DNA of 64,000 bases from contig JBCDBW010000008.1 of NCBI GenBank assembly GCA_039182965.1, forward strand, positions 1-64,000. Reading direction: 5' to 3'. The translations under genes were made by a program, and so were the position numbers. Of the stretch, positions 54,032 to 63,910 are shown one piece after another (within the stretch, counting starts at the first letter, position 1; every line of letters begins with the position of its first letter). The notes below the pieces were generated by a model, which did no database searches, had not been told where the DNA came from, and saw nothing but the letters and a program-made list of their open reading frames with translations. This DNA is from JBCDBW01 sp039182965 (GTDB taxonomy: Bacteria; Verrucomicrobiota; Verrucomicrobiia; Verrucomicrobiales; DEV007).

Positions 54032-55123
54032 ATGAAATCAATTTACCTGACTTGCCTCCACCGAGCGACCCTTGTCGCCATCACCACCGGACTCATCTCC
54101 ACCACCCTCGGCGGAGAAATGATTACGCCAAAACAACCCGCAACCCCGTCCCACCACTCCAATCTCTGGGATCCGCATCGACCCGATTCCCACGCCCCGA
54201 TCGGCGTGATGGGAGATCACACACATGAAGCCGGAGAGATCATGTTCTCCCATCGCTTCATGTATATGGATATGCGACCGAACTTCGTCGGATCCGACAA
54301 GGTATCTGACCGCCAAGTCATCACCCCAAAGCCCGCCGGCGAAGGATTCCTCGTCACCCCCACCGATATGAGTATGGAAATGCACATGTTCGGGCTCATG
54401 TATGCGCCCACGGATGACATCACTCTCATGTTCATGATCCCATGGGTATCAAAAGAAATGGATCACCTACGGCGCGATGGTCTCACCTTCACAACACGGT
54501 CGCGCGACTTCGGCGACCTCAAAGTCGCGGGACTCGTCAAAATCTACGACGCCAATCGCCAGCGCATCCATCTCAACCTGGGCGTGAGCGCCCCCACCGG
54601 AGCCACCAACAAGTCCGATTTCGTGCCCGGCATCGGCAACACCCGCTTGCCATACCCCATGCAAATCGGCAGCGGCACCTGGGACCTCATCCTCGGCGGC
54701 ACCTACCTCGGCCAAAGCGACCACTTCTCATGGGGAGCGCAAGCCATCGGCACCGTCCGCACCGGCACAAACGATCAAGGATACACCCTCGGGAACGCCA
54801 TCGTCGGCAACGTCTGGGGCGCGTGGGAAACAACCCCCTTCCTTAGCCTCTCCACTCGCTTCTCAATCTCCTCTTGGGGCAACATCGATGGAGTAGACCG
54901 GAGCCTCGTCACCCCACCCACCGTCGTTCCCACCGCAGACCCCAATCTTCGCGGCGGCACACGCGTCGACTGGGCCGGAGGCGTCAACTTCCTCTTCACC
55001 GACGGATTTCTCAAAGGCGCTCGCCTCGCTTTCGAAGCCGGCTTACCACTCTACCAAGACCTGGATGGCCCCCAACTCGGGACCGACTGGTTCCTCACGA
55101 CGGGAATCCAAAAATCATTCTGA
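54032..55123 (+). CDS. Met/His-rich outer-membrane-type beta-barrel protein
   Basis: A signal peptide (LVAITTGLISTTLGG) is followed by a 340-residue beta-rich protein whose strands end in aromatic residues, closing with GIQKSF (terminal Phe of outer membrane barrels). The N-terminal part is dense in Met and His: GVMGDHTHEAGEIMFSHRFM, TDMSMEMHMFGLMYAP. Such clusters bind Cu(I) in copper efflux proteins, so a copper-linked channel or transporter (phenol-degradation MetA-like fold) is a reasonable guess, not proof. The intrinsic terminator follows 30 bases after its stop. Confidence 0.75.
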   Translation: MKSIYLTCLHRATLVAITTGLISTTLGGEMITPKQPATPSHHSNLWDPHRPDSHAPIGVMGDHTHEAGEIMFSHRFMYMDMRPNFVGSDKVSDRQVITPKPAGEGFLVTPTDMSMEMHMFGLMYAPTDDITLMFMIPWVSKEMDHLRRDGLTFTTRSRDFGDLKVAGLVKIYDANRQRIHLNLGVSAPTGATNKSDFVPGIGNTRLPYPMQIGSGTWDLILGGTYLGQSDHFSWGAQAIGTVRTGTNDQGYTLGNAIVGNVWGAWETTPFLSLSTRFSISSWGNIDGVDRSLVTPPTVVPTADPNLRGGTRVDWAGGVNFLFTDGFLKGARLAFEAGLPLYQDLDGPQLGTDWFLTTGIQKSF

Positions 55124-55153
55124 AAAATTAACTAACATTCTAACCTCTAGAAC

Positions 55154-55180
55154 GGGACGCCCGCCGGGCGTCCCTTTTTT
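55154..55180 (+). terminator. intrinsic terminator after the Met/His-rich protein gene
   Basis: GGGACGCCC (55154-55162) pairs perfectly with GGGCGTCCC (55166-55174), three-base loop GCC, followed by TTTTTT (55175-55180). It lies 30 bases past the stop of the plus-strand gene and slightly overlaps the end of the convergent gene on the minus strand. Confidence 0.9.
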
Positions 55181-57860
55181 ATCCCTCCCCACTTCGTTTG
55201 CGCTCGCCCGCGAGCGACTCAATATACATTACCAAAGACTCCACCTGCCAATCCTGCAAGATCCCCAAATAACTCGGCATCCCCACTCCCATGTTCTCAA
55301 ATCCCACCGCCATCTTCGCCGCAGGCTCCAGTATCGACTCCCGCAAGTAAGAAGCATCCACACTCTTCACCACGGTGCCGTCCGATAACTCCCGTCGCGT
55401 CCCCCACAACCCCTTCCACGTCGGACCCACCACCATTCCAGGCTGTGCCGCCACCTTCGAGCCATCCACCGAGTGACAGGCCACACACCCGATCGTCGTC
55501 GCCAACATCATTCCCTGATCCACCGAAGGATCCGGTGCTGACGCCGCAGCAGCCAGAAGCGAATCATCAATTTCTAAATCAACATCATCCGTCTCAAAAC
55601 CCGCCTCCCGCAAATCAAATCCATTCAACTGATGCACGGTCAGATAAGCGGACTGCACCCTCGCTACGTCTCGCCCATCCCCCACCCGGTATCGCACGCT
55701 CATCGTGTCCACCGGCTTCATGCCGGGAATCCCCAAAAACACGGCTCTCCCATCCTCCGATAAAGTTGCACTCGCCACCGGAATCGCCTCCTGCCCCGGC
55801 TCCCCATCTAAGCGGTAATGCCCACTCCCATACTCTTTCGAGCGCTGATAATTCCAACGCTCAACGGTGTAACTCATCGGATTGGTCGCTACCACCTCAT
55901 CCAGCTCATAACCAAAGCGCAACAAAATGCCACGCTCCTCCGAACACACATCTTCCGGCGATGTATCGATCTCACCCGTATACCGCACGCGGAACAACCC
56001 GCTGATCTGATCCAAGGCCGTCCCCCAAATGCGAAATCCGCACACATACAACTGTCCATCCACAGGATTCACCGCTCCATCCAATAACGCGCAGGGAAAC
56101 CCCGATACCACACTCGCAACCGCCCCCTGCCGCTCACTCCCCGCTTCATCAAAGAATACCCGAAACAATTCCGGCCGATTGTACCCGATGTGAATCAATG
56201 CATCACTCAACGGCCCCATCTCTGCATCTCGCAACCACACCTGCTTCGCCCCCGATTGATTCACTATGTGCGGAATCCACACCGCAGGCTCCTGCAAACC
56301 CTCATACCGAACCTGCTCCAACACCTTCGGCACATACCCGTAATGCCGCCCCCTCTCGATCACGTGAATCGGCGTCGATGGCACCCAATGCCCCTGCTGA
56401 TCACTCGAGGTAATCATCCCTGTTATCGGATCAATCCCCGCAAACGGCTGCCGCAACCCGCTCGCAAAAATCTCATACGACTTCCCGTCCGCCGAAACCT
56501 CACTGATCGTCCCATTCGCAATCCCCTTCGTACTCACTTCCTGCCCACCTTTCGCCACGTAAAACCCTCCACCCGGTTTCTCCAACAATCCCATCGCAAA
56601 TTCACGCGTCTCCGCCGTCTGCGGCACGACATTCGACCACATCTCATAAAAATCCGTCTCCCCATCCCCGTTCTCGTCGTTCAACCGCCAAATCCCCGCC
56701 CGATCAAATACGAATACTTCATCCTCCACCACTTGCAGCGCCATCGGCTCATGCAAGCCGCTCGCATAACGACGCCAAACCGCCACATCCGACCCTAACG
56801 ACAGCCCGTCCACCACCCAAATATCACCGTCAAAAGTGCATACCGCCAACCGCCCGTCAGAAAAAAAGTCCATCCCGGACAGCCGAACATTCCGCTTCCA
56901 CGGATTAGACACCGGAAGAGGAATTTCATCAATGACATACCCAGCTCCAATGCCATCCAAAACGGAAGTCTCCACCGCATCATCCCATCGCCTCCCCCCG
57001 CGCAATTCCCCGCCGCGCAACTCGACGATCGGTGGCGTCCAATCGGACCGAGGAGCTTTTCCAATGAACACCGCAAACGATTCCCATGATTGAGCGCCTG
57101 GAATCACCGCCCACGTGACATCCCCCTCACGCCTGATCGTCACCCCTTTCGAAGCGGTGACTCTTGTGTCTCCCATCTCCGTTCCAATCACTACCGAAAG
57201 CGCCTCTTCACGAGGCTCAATCCCGAATAGCCGGACAAGTCCGCCTCCCTCTATACCGAGCAAATACTCAGATATCTGCACACTGCCGATCTCATACTCC
57301 AGCAACACTCCTTCATCACGCGGTCGAAGCCCCTTGAAAGAGGTCTCGCTCCGGTCCAACGCCCCTAAACCAACTTCTTTCTTGCTGGCAATTCCCCGCT
57401 CCCGCACATCCTCGAAAACCGGTTCGCCCACTGCCCACCCCGGGACCACTCTCGTCCCGCATATCATCTCCCCTTTCACCTTTGGCAAAACCTCCTGACC
57501 GGGAGGTGCCTTCAAACTCGGCACCCGATACGAACCAGCCGACATCGAGTTCATTTCCAACCATTCCCCCTGCCCGGTCTCACGCCACACGATCGCCAAT
57601 CGCAACAAGTCGGGATCAAAACAACCATACAGCCCGTTTCCTAACGGTAAAACGACCCCGCGTGGAATAATACCAACCCCGTGCCCGCGACCATCCACGA
57701 CCTGTCCGAAAAAGGGAGCATCTTCCTCCACATACGGTCCGAACTTGGACTCCGCCTCCAAATGCCTTAGCTCCTGCGCGACACCTGCATCCGACAGAAT
57801 CACACAAATGCAAACCACCACGGCCCACGGCTTGCCTTGAACCAGCGTTCCTCTCTTCAT
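55179..57860 (-). CDS. DUF6797 domain, beta-propeller and C-terminal cytochrome c
   Basis: An 893-residue exported protein. After the signal (VVVCICVILSDAGVAQ) a DUF6797 domain begins (KFGPYVEEDAPFFGQVVDGRG). A glucose/sorbosone-dehydrogenase-like propeller spans about 350-750 (WKRNVRLSGMDFFSDGRLAV, GLRQPFAGIDPITG), and the end is a cytochrome c (GCVACHSVDGSKVAAQPGM, GPTWKGLWG, Met in MPSYLGILQDWQVESLVMY). It probably feeds electrons from an extracellular sugar or amine oxidation into the respiratory chain. ATG 57860 is chosen; the frame continues 29 codons upstream without a good start. Confidence 0.85.
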   Translation of the reverse strand: MKRGTLVQGKPWAVVVCICVILSDAGVAQELRHLEAESKFGPYVEEDAPFFGQVVDGRGHGVGIIPRGVVLPLGNGLYGCFDPDLLRLAIVWRETGQGEWLEMNSMSAGSYRVPSLKAPPGQEVLPKVKGEMICGTRVVPGWAVGEPVFEDVRERGIASKKEVGLGALDRSETSFKGLRPRDEGVLLEYEIGSVQISEYLLGIEGGGLVRLFGIEPREEALSVVIGTEMGDTRVTASKGVTIRREGDVTWAVIPGAQSWESFAVFIGKAPRSDWTPPIVELRGGELRGGRRWDDAVETSVLDGIGAGYVIDEIPLPVSNPWKRNVRLSGMDFFSDGRLAVCTFDGDIWVVDGLSLGSDVAVWRRYASGLHEPMALQVVEDEVFVFDRAGIWRLNDENGDGETDFYEMWSNVVPQTAETREFAMGLLEKPGGGFYVAKGGQEVSTKGIANGTISEVSADGKSYEIFASGLRQPFAGIDPITGMITSSDQQGHWVPSTPIHVIERGRHYGYVPKVLEQVRYEGLQEPAVWIPHIVNQSGAKQVWLRDAEMGPLSDALIHIGYNRPELFRVFFDEAGSERQGAVASVVSGFPCALLDGAVNPVDGQLYVCGFRIWGTALDQISGLFRVRYTGEIDTSPEDVCSEERGILLRFGYELDEVVATNPMSYTVERWNYQRSKEYGSGHYRLDGEPGQEAIPVASATLSEDGRAVFLGIPGMKPVDTMSVRYRVGDGRDVARVQSAYLTVHQLNGFDLREAGFETDDVDLEIDDSLLAAAASAPDPSVDQGMMLATTIGCVACHSVDGSKVAAQPGMVVGPTWKGLWGTRRELSDGTVVKSVDASYLRESILEPAAKMAVGFENMGVGMPSYLGILQDWQVESLVMYIESLAGERKRSGEG

Positions 57861-57986
57861 CTCACAATTTATCCCCATCAGACTGAATACTGAACACTCA
57901 ATACAGAATACTCCTTTCACCCCTCCCATTCTCTTGCCTCCCGACACTTCCCAAGCTATCTTCCCTCCCCGCTTGAAGCCTTCCCA

Positions 57987-59285
57987 ATGAAGAACCCCTC
58001 GCTCCTTCTCATCGGCCTAGTCTCCGTTCCGCTCCTCCTCGGCTTGCCTTCCATCACCGCCTCAGCCGAACCAAAACCAAACAATTGGCCCACTTGGCGC
58101 GGCCCTCACTCCAATGGCCACCTCAAAGCCGAACCCGGCACCTTCCCTGTCGAATGGGGCCCCGAGAAGAATATCTCATGGAAAACACCTCTAGCGGGAC
58201 CCGGCAATTCCTCTCCCATCATCTGGAATAATCGTATCTTTCTCACTCAAGCGACCGATCACGGAAAAACGCGATCCCTCCTGTGCTTCGATCGCACCAC
58301 CGGCAAACTCCTCTGGCAAAAAGACGTTGCTTACCCAGAAGAAGATCCGACCCATAAAACGAATTTCTTCGACTCCGCTTCTCCCGTAACCGATGGCAAA
58401 ATCGTCTACGCTTGGCACGGTAACGCCGGCCTCTTCGCTTATGACTTCACCGGCCGGGAGAAATGGAGGCGCAAGGACCTCGGAGAGTATATCCACCAGT
58501 GGGGCGCCAATGCCGCCAGTCCCGTTCTCTATAAAAACTCACTCATCATCTACGCCGGACCGGGCACCGAAGCCAATCTCTTCGCCTTCGACAAATCCAC
58601 AGGAAAGACCCTCTGGAAAACTGAACTCCCTGACGCGGTTAGCGAGAATTTCAAACAGCACAAAGGCTCGTGGGCGACACCACTCATCGTCAACAACCAT
58701 GGCGAACGCGACGAACTCATCCTCCCACTCCCCCGGCAACTTACCGCTTTCGACCCCGCCACCGGAGAGGAGTTGTGGCACTGCCGAGGACTGAGCGAAC
58801 TCTGTTACACGAACGCGCTCGCTGGCGATGACTTGATCGTTGCGATGTCCGGCTACAAAGGCCCCGCCATCGGCGTCCGCCTCCCTGATAGCATGACCAC
58901 CGGGGACATCACCGAAACCCATCGCGCCTGGCGAGTCGAACCCAATCAACAGCGCATCGGATCGGGCATCATCGTCGGCGATCATATTTTTATCCTCAAT
59001 GAACCCGGTGTCGCCCAATGCATCGAACTCCGCTCCGGACGCGAAATCTGGAAAGCTCGCCTCGGCGGCGCGTCCTGGTCCAGCGCCAACCATGTCGGAG
59101 GACTCCTCTATTTCACCGACCAAACCGGAACCACCTTCGTCGTCGAACCCAATACCACCAAACTCCATATCCTCGAAACCAATCGTCTTCCCAAAGGCGA
59201 ACGCACCAACGCCTCCCTCGCCTTCTCCGACGGCCAAATCATCCAGCGCACCGATCAATTCCTCCGCTGCATTAAGGCGAAGTGA
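57987..59285 (+). CDS. secreted PQQ-binding-like beta-propeller protein
   Basis: A signal peptide (LLIGLVSVPLLLGLPSITASA) and an eight-bladed BamB/PQQ-like propeller with WPTWRGPHSNGHL, LLCFDRTTGKLLWQKDV, LFAFDKSTGKTLWKTELP and CIELRSGREIWKARLGG. The repeat unit D-TG--LW- is clear. PQQ ligands are not evident, so it is a propeller scaffold and perhaps not an enzyme. It is divergent from the cytochrome gene across about 125 bases. Confidence 0.85.
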   Translation: MKNPSLLLIGLVSVPLLLGLPSITASAEPKPNNWPTWRGPHSNGHLKAEPGTFPVEWGPEKNISWKTPLAGPGNSSPIIWNNRIFLTQATDHGKTRSLLCFDRTTGKLLWQKDVAYPEEDPTHKTNFFDSASPVTDGKIVYAWHGNAGLFAYDFTGREKWRRKDLGEYIHQWGANAASPVLYKNSLIIYAGPGTEANLFAFDKSTGKTLWKTELPDAVSENFKQHKGSWATPLIVNNHGERDELILPLPRQLTAFDPATGEELWHCRGLSELCYTNALAGDDLIVAMSGYKGPAIGVRLPDSMTTGDITETHRAWRVEPNQQRIGSGIIVGDHIFILNEPGVAQCIELRSGREIWKARLGGASWSSANHVGGLLYFTDQTGTTFVVEPNTTKLHILETNRLPKGERTNASLAFSDGQIIQRTDQFLRCIKAK

Positions 59286-59302
59286 ACGTAAACGTCTAGA
59301 CG

Positions 59303-59620
59303 AACCACTACGGTCCCAATAAAACCCGTATCTTCGCCACCACCATTGGCGACCGCAACGAAACCATGGCCGGCCCCGAATACCTCGATACGCTTACCCA
59401 AAGCACCGTCTGGAATGCCCTCCAACTGAACGACAAAACGTTTATCGACAGCTCCGCCAGCAACTCCCTGAAAACCATCCCCGCTGAATCCAAAAAGACA
59501 CCCGACAAAAACCAACCGTTCTCTTTCACCCCCGCCGAGCGCAGCGAGCACTCCCCCGGTAGGGGCGAGCGTCCCGCTCGACCACCTCGAAAATTTCTCG
59601 CTATCCTCAACACCCCCTAA
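59303..59620 (+). pseudogene. ThuA-like C-terminal fragment
   Basis: In one frame just after TAG 59300, TNHYGPNKTRIFATTIGDRN, then ETMAGPEYLDTLTQSTVWNAL, matches the last part of ThuA-like proteins (GRVFATTIGHNNETM...YLD..TRG.LWA). The N-terminal two thirds are absent, and an in-frame stop precedes it. Beyond about 59440 the frame is unlike anything known. The fragment is likely what remains after a deletion next to the propeller gene. Confidence 0.55.
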
Positions 59621-59622
59621 CC

Positions 59623-62121
59623 ATGCGCCGACTCTCTCTCTACCCTCTCCTCCTTCTCGCCACTCTTCTCCTTATCCTCCCCACCCCCGCTCAAGACTCT
59701 TCCGACTCGCCTTCCTGGCGCGTCATGTCCTTCAACATCCGTTACGATAACCCCAAAGACGGCCCCAACGCCTGGCCCAAACGCAAAGACTTCGTCGTCG
59801 ACACCATCACCAGCTACAACCCCCACCTCCTTGGCCTCCAGGAAGTAGTCAAACACCAAGGCGACTTCCTACAATCCAAACTCCCCGATTACCACTTCGT
59901 GGGCGCCGGCCGAAACGACGGCAAAGACGACGGCGAATTCGTTCCCGTCATGTTCCGCAAAGACGCCTTCGACCTTGTCGACGAAGGTCACTTCTGGCTC
60001 AGCGAATCCCCCGATCAACCCGGCTCCAAATCCTGGGACTCCTCCCTCCCCCGCATCGTCACCTGGACCAAACTCAAACCCAAGACCACCACCGACGCCC
60101 CCACCATCCTCTTCGCCAATACCCACTTCGATCACAAAGGCAAACAGGCTCGCCTCGAATCCGCCCAACTCATCCGCACCAAACTTCAGAACATCGCCGG
60201 CAAAGACACCCCCGTCATCATCACCGGCGATTTCAATACTACCGAATCCCTCGAACCATACGCCGTCCTCGTCGGCTCGAAACCCGGTCAGTTCATCGAC
60301 TCCCACCGCTCCGCCCATCCCACCCCCAATCCCGATGAATCCACCGCCACCGGTTTCACCGCCCCCAAACCCGGGCGCCGCATCGACTGGATCCTCCACA
60401 GCCCTCACCTCAAAACCACCGAGGCCGCCATCAACGAAACGATCTCCGACGAAGGACGCTACCCCTCCGACCACTTCCCCGTGGAAGCCACAATCCAACT
60501 AAAGACAGACACTCCGTCCGCCCATCTCGGCGAACAAAGAGAGCCCGCGGCCAAAGGCCGCAACCGGATGCAACGGCACGTTGCACCCGCGGCGAAGCAG
60601 CATTTGGATCAAGCGGCCAATGCCAGTCTGGCTCGGACCTTGAATGTCCTGTTCATCTGCACCGACGACCTCCGCCCCATGCTCGGCTGCTACGGCGACC
60701 CCGTCGCCCAAACCCCGAACATCGATCGCCTAGCCGCCCGCGGCACCCTCTTCAACCGCGCCTACTGCCAATCCCCCCAATGCGGCCCCTCTCGCGTCTC
60801 CTTCCTCACCGGCTTGCGCCCCGGAACCACCCGCACCTACGCCCTCGCCGATCGCTTCGACTGGGATCGCACCAAACAACCCAACCTTGTCACCTTGCCC
60901 CAACACTTCAAAAACCACGGATACCACGCCCAAGCCTTCGGCAAACTCTACCACGACGAACGCAGTGACCCACATTCCTGGTCCGTCCCCGAATCACCCG
61001 GCCGCGAACGCGAAATGTGGGAACTCGTCGATGAAAAAGCCATCGCCGATGTCCCTTTCAAAAAACGAAACACCATCCCCACCGTCATCCTCCCACGCGA
61101 CGATTGCCCCGCCTGGCAATCACCCGATGTCCCCGACGACACCCTCTTCGCCGGCCGCATGACCACCGACGCCATCGCCACCCTCAAAGAATTCAAAGAC
61201 CAACCCTTCTTCCTCGCCGTCGGATACCGACGCCCCCACCTCCCCTTCGTCGCCCCCAAAAAATACTTCGACCTCTACCCAAAAGATAAGTCCCTCCTCC
61301 CCGATCCCGCTCATCGCCCGCCGCCCGCTGACGCCCACGTCGTCGCTTACTACAACTCCCCCAACTACGCCCCCAAACCCGGCGGCAACTCCTCCCGCTG
61401 GGACCCGCCCCCACCCCGGCGCGTCGAAACCGTCAAAGACGCCATCCAATGGTCCGGCTTCGAACTCCGCAGCTATAACAACATCCCCAACCAAGGCGTC
61501 TTCGACGACGACCTCGTCATCTCCCTCCGCCACGCCTACCTTGCCTGCGTCTCTTACGTCGACGCCCAGGTGGGCCGCCTCCTCGACGCCCTCGAAGAAG
61601 AAGGCCTCGCCGACAACACCATCATCGTCCTCACCTCCGACCACGGCTGGCACCTCGGCGAACACGCTACCTGGTCCAAAATGACCAACTTCGAATGGAG
61701 CGCCCGCGTCCCCCTCATCATTTCCGCTCCAGACATCATCTCCTCGAAAACCGACGGCCTCGCCGAACTCGTCGACCTCTACCCCACCCTCGCCCAACTC
61801 GCCAAGCTCCCCCTCCCCGCCCAGCTCGAAGGCGATTCCCTCGTCCCCCTCATGAAGAATCCGACGAAGAAAAACTGGGACCGCCAAAACCCCGCCTTCA
61901 CCCAATACCCCCGCCGCAACTGGGCCATGGGCCGCGCCATCCGCACCGACCAATACCGATACGTGGAATGGCGAGACAAAAATACCAACCAACTCATCGC
62001 CACCGAACTCTACGACCACCATTCCGACCCCGCCGAAACCCAAAACCTGGCCCACCAAAAAAACCAACGCCAAAACCTCACGACCCTCGCCAAAAGACTC
62101 CACACCTCCGTCCCGCACTAG
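59623..62121 (+). CDS. endonuclease/exonuclease/phosphatase and sulfatase fusion, secreted
   Basis: Signal peptide (LYPLLLLATLLLILPTPAQ), then an EEP domain to about residue 295: MSFNIRYDNPKDGPNAWPK, LLGLQEVVKHQ (Glu), IITGDFNTTES, PSDHFPVEATI (SDH). After a basic linker (about 296-325) a type I sulfatase starts at LNVLFICTDDLRPMLGCYGD. Its key site is CQSPQCGPSRVSFLTG, with CxPSR for formylglycine. EDDLVISLRHAYLACVSYVD-like segments, here DDDLVISLRHAYLACVSYVD, and VLTSDHGWHLGEHATWSK follow. It resembles iduronate-2-sulfatase. Both domains look catalytic. The linker could be a recent junction. Confidence 0.88.
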   Translation: MRRLSLYPLLLLATLLLILPTPAQDSSDSPSWRVMSFNIRYDNPKDGPNAWPKRKDFVVDTITSYNPHLLGLQEVVKHQGDFLQSKLPDYHFVGAGRNDGKDDGEFVPVMFRKDAFDLVDEGHFWLSESPDQPGSKSWDSSLPRIVTWTKLKPKTTTDAPTILFANTHFDHKGKQARLESAQLIRTKLQNIAGKDTPVIITGDFNTTESLEPYAVLVGSKPGQFIDSHRSAHPTPNPDESTATGFTAPKPGRRIDWILHSPHLKTTEAAINETISDEGRYPSDHFPVEATIQLKTDTPSAHLGEQREPAAKGRNRMQRHVAPAAKQHLDQAANASLARTLNVLFICTDDLRPMLGCYGDPVAQTPNIDRLAARGTLFNRAYCQSPQCGPSRVSFLTGLRPGTTRTYALADRFDWDRTKQPNLVTLPQHFKNHGYHAQAFGKLYHDERSDPHSWSVPESPGREREMWELVDEKAIADVPFKKRNTIPTVILPRDDCPAWQSPDVPDDTLFAGRMTTDAIATLKEFKDQPFFLAVGYRRPHLPFVAPKKYFDLYPKDKSLLPDPAHRPPPADAHVVAYYNSPNYAPKPGGNSSRWDPPPPRRVETVKDAIQWSGFELRSYNNIPNQGVFDDDLVISLRHAYLACVSYVDAQVGRLLDALEEEGLADNTIIVLTSDHGWHLGEHATWSKMTNFEWSARVPLIISAPDIISSKTDGLAELVDLYPTLAQLAKLPLPAQLEGDSLVPLMKNPTKKNWDRQNPAFTQYPRRNWAMGRAIRTDQYRYVEWRDKNTNQLIATELYDHHSDPAETQNLAHQKNQRQNLTTLAKRLHTSVPH

Positions 62122-62272
62122 CTTCCCAAACGCTGGGCAAACCCACCCCCATGGCGAACGTCATAGAAATGCGACAGGCTGTTGCCAGCACTTCCTTGAC
62201 TCTGAAGTTAGGCTCATAGTTTCCATATTGCGTTCGGAACTCCTCGCGCAGCCTGTTCGTATCCTCGGCTTG

Positions 62273-63106
62273 TTACGGTAGTTTTGGCCAGCTCACAATA
62301 AACGGAAGTGCCTCCGGATCACGCATGGCAAGGTAGAAGAATGCCTCATCGCTGAATAGTCGAACGACTGGTGATATGCGAGGCGTACTACCTGAAGACT
62401 CGTTGCCGATTCCATCCGAACCATAGTACCAATTCACAAAATTTGTCACACTTCCATGAAAGTTTGGCGAGTATGGATGGAACGATCGAAATTCCACCAT
62501 CGCGTCAAATAGCTCCGCAGAGATTCTGGAATCCGGATTGTCGAAGACATCGAAATAGCGAATTCGGAATACCTCAGGCTCTCGCCCAAAATGCGGAAGC
62601 GCTAGTTCCTTTAATGGTTTCGCATACTCGGGATGGCGCTCGATCAAAGAGTGGTACTGGGGTCCGATCAGCCTCGCCACTTCTGTCGCAATGTGCTCAG
62701 AGTGAATAATTGTTCCGTCACGAGCGAAAACGACGAGTTGGACGGGATTCCAAATCTTAATCGACGATAGGCCAACAATGTGTTCTTCGTCAGGAGATAT
62801 CCAAAGATAGGTCAGGGGGGGACAAGGGATGCGTAGCTCATCAGTATCGCCTCGACCATCGACAATCGTGATAGAGGAAAAGTCATTTCGCTCACCGAAT
62901 AGCTCGTTCGCGATATCAAGTCCCTCGCTCCGCCAATCGATTACCTTATCTGACCCGGCAAACCAATCATGACGATGTTCTACTGCAAGGTCCTTGAAAC
63001 GGGCAGCAATACTCCTAGTTTCCGCATACGCTAAGAAATCTGCTCGGGCGGCTGATCCGAACACCAGAAGGATCGAGACGATGCTGATGCAGAGCGAATT
63101 CTTCAT
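62273..63106 (-). CDS. secreted protein of unknown function
   Basis: A 277-residue protein with a standard signal peptide (LCISIVSILLVFGSAARADF). The rest is mixed alpha/beta with LTYLWISPDEEHIVGLSSI and VQLVVFARDGTIIHSEHI, stretches that look like a WD/propeller-like display of values but show no repeat. I do not recognise the family. It is alone on its strand. Codon use appears less GC-rich than the neighbours on the left. Confidence 0.65.
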   Translation of the reverse strand: MKNSLCISIVSILLVFGSAARADFLAYAETRSIAARFKDLAVEHRHDWFAGSDKVIDWRSEGLDIANELFGERNDFSSITIVDGRGDTDELRIPCPPLTYLWISPDEEHIVGLSSIKIWNPVQLVVFARDGTIIHSEHIATEVARLIGPQYHSLIERHPEYAKPLKELALPHFGREPEVFRIRYFDVFDNPDSRISAELFDAMVEFRSFHPYSPNFHGSVTNFVNWYYGSDGIGNESSGSTPRISPVVRLFSDEAFFYLAMRDPEALPFIVSWPKLP

Positions 63107-63226
63107 TTCCTAGCGTCCGAGTCATCCCATTCCTGACCGAGGGTGGACTCCGATTCCTGGTTTGATGGTTTAACGGTCATAGCGCTTTCGACTCGCCAAG
63201 GGTCAGGTGCTTATATCGACGTCTTG

Positions 63227-63812
63227 TTAGGGACTATCGGTTTCATTGCTTGGCTCGAAATTTGTCTCGATCAGAATACCAAACTTTTTCGCCCAGTGCG
63301 TCATTATTCGAGCCTTCTTCCGGGCAACGCTTCCGTTCCACGGGAGTTCGAGTGGTCGATCCCGTGGTGAGAAGAATTGTTCTTCAAAGCAAAGGCCTTG
63401 ATTGGAATGGGGTAATTCTGTCAAATCCACGACCGCCGGCGCGAACTCAGAGCTTAGCGAAAATCGAGAAATGAGTTCACGGAGGTATGCGGGATCACCC
63501 TCAGCGGTGAGGGCGGAATCGAGAAAACACAGAGTGCGTGTCGGCGCAGATGAGTTCGAACTGCCCCATCAACGCTCCTTCATAAGAGAGTTCGTTCTTC
63601 ACGATTACGCCAGAATGTCTCTCGAGCAGGCTTCCAACTTCGGAAACAGAGCGTTCGGCATCAATCCGCTCAAAGACACGCTGGTTGAAGTCGTAATCCG
63701 CCGCCATACGAATAACAGCGAGGCAATATTCGCCGAGCGCAATACCGGCGGGCTTCTTGGGCGGAATAGGCTCTAAGATTGCTTTGGTCTGTGAATCAAG
63801 CCAGTTGCACAT
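63227..63812 (-). pseudogene. frameshifted gene of unknown function
   Basis: Two minus-strand frames form one protein: the first 90 residues (63812 down to about 63540, MCNWLDSQTKAILEPIPPKK to QFELICADT) end in SRFRPHR. Reading one frame over continues LCFLDSALTAEGDPAYLREL to PWNGSVARKKARIMTHWAKK and the stop at 63227. The composition, with ICADT-LCFLDSALTAEGD and ELPWNG, is natural over the junction. A single-base change near 63540 therefore split an intact gene of about 195 residues. It could also be a sequencing error or a programmed shift. The family is unknown to me. Confidence 0.65.
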
Positions 63813-63910
63813 GTTTCTTTCCCTAGCTAATGCTTAGGCAGAATTTTCTCTACATATGCAGGGAAAAATCGCCCGAGATATGCAGAATGACTTTCCCGTA
63901 AAATAAGGCA

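Noticed and set aside
59255..59551. minus-strand frame of 98 residues
   Set aside because: It is the antisense shadow of the ThuA-like remnant and the propeller gene end.
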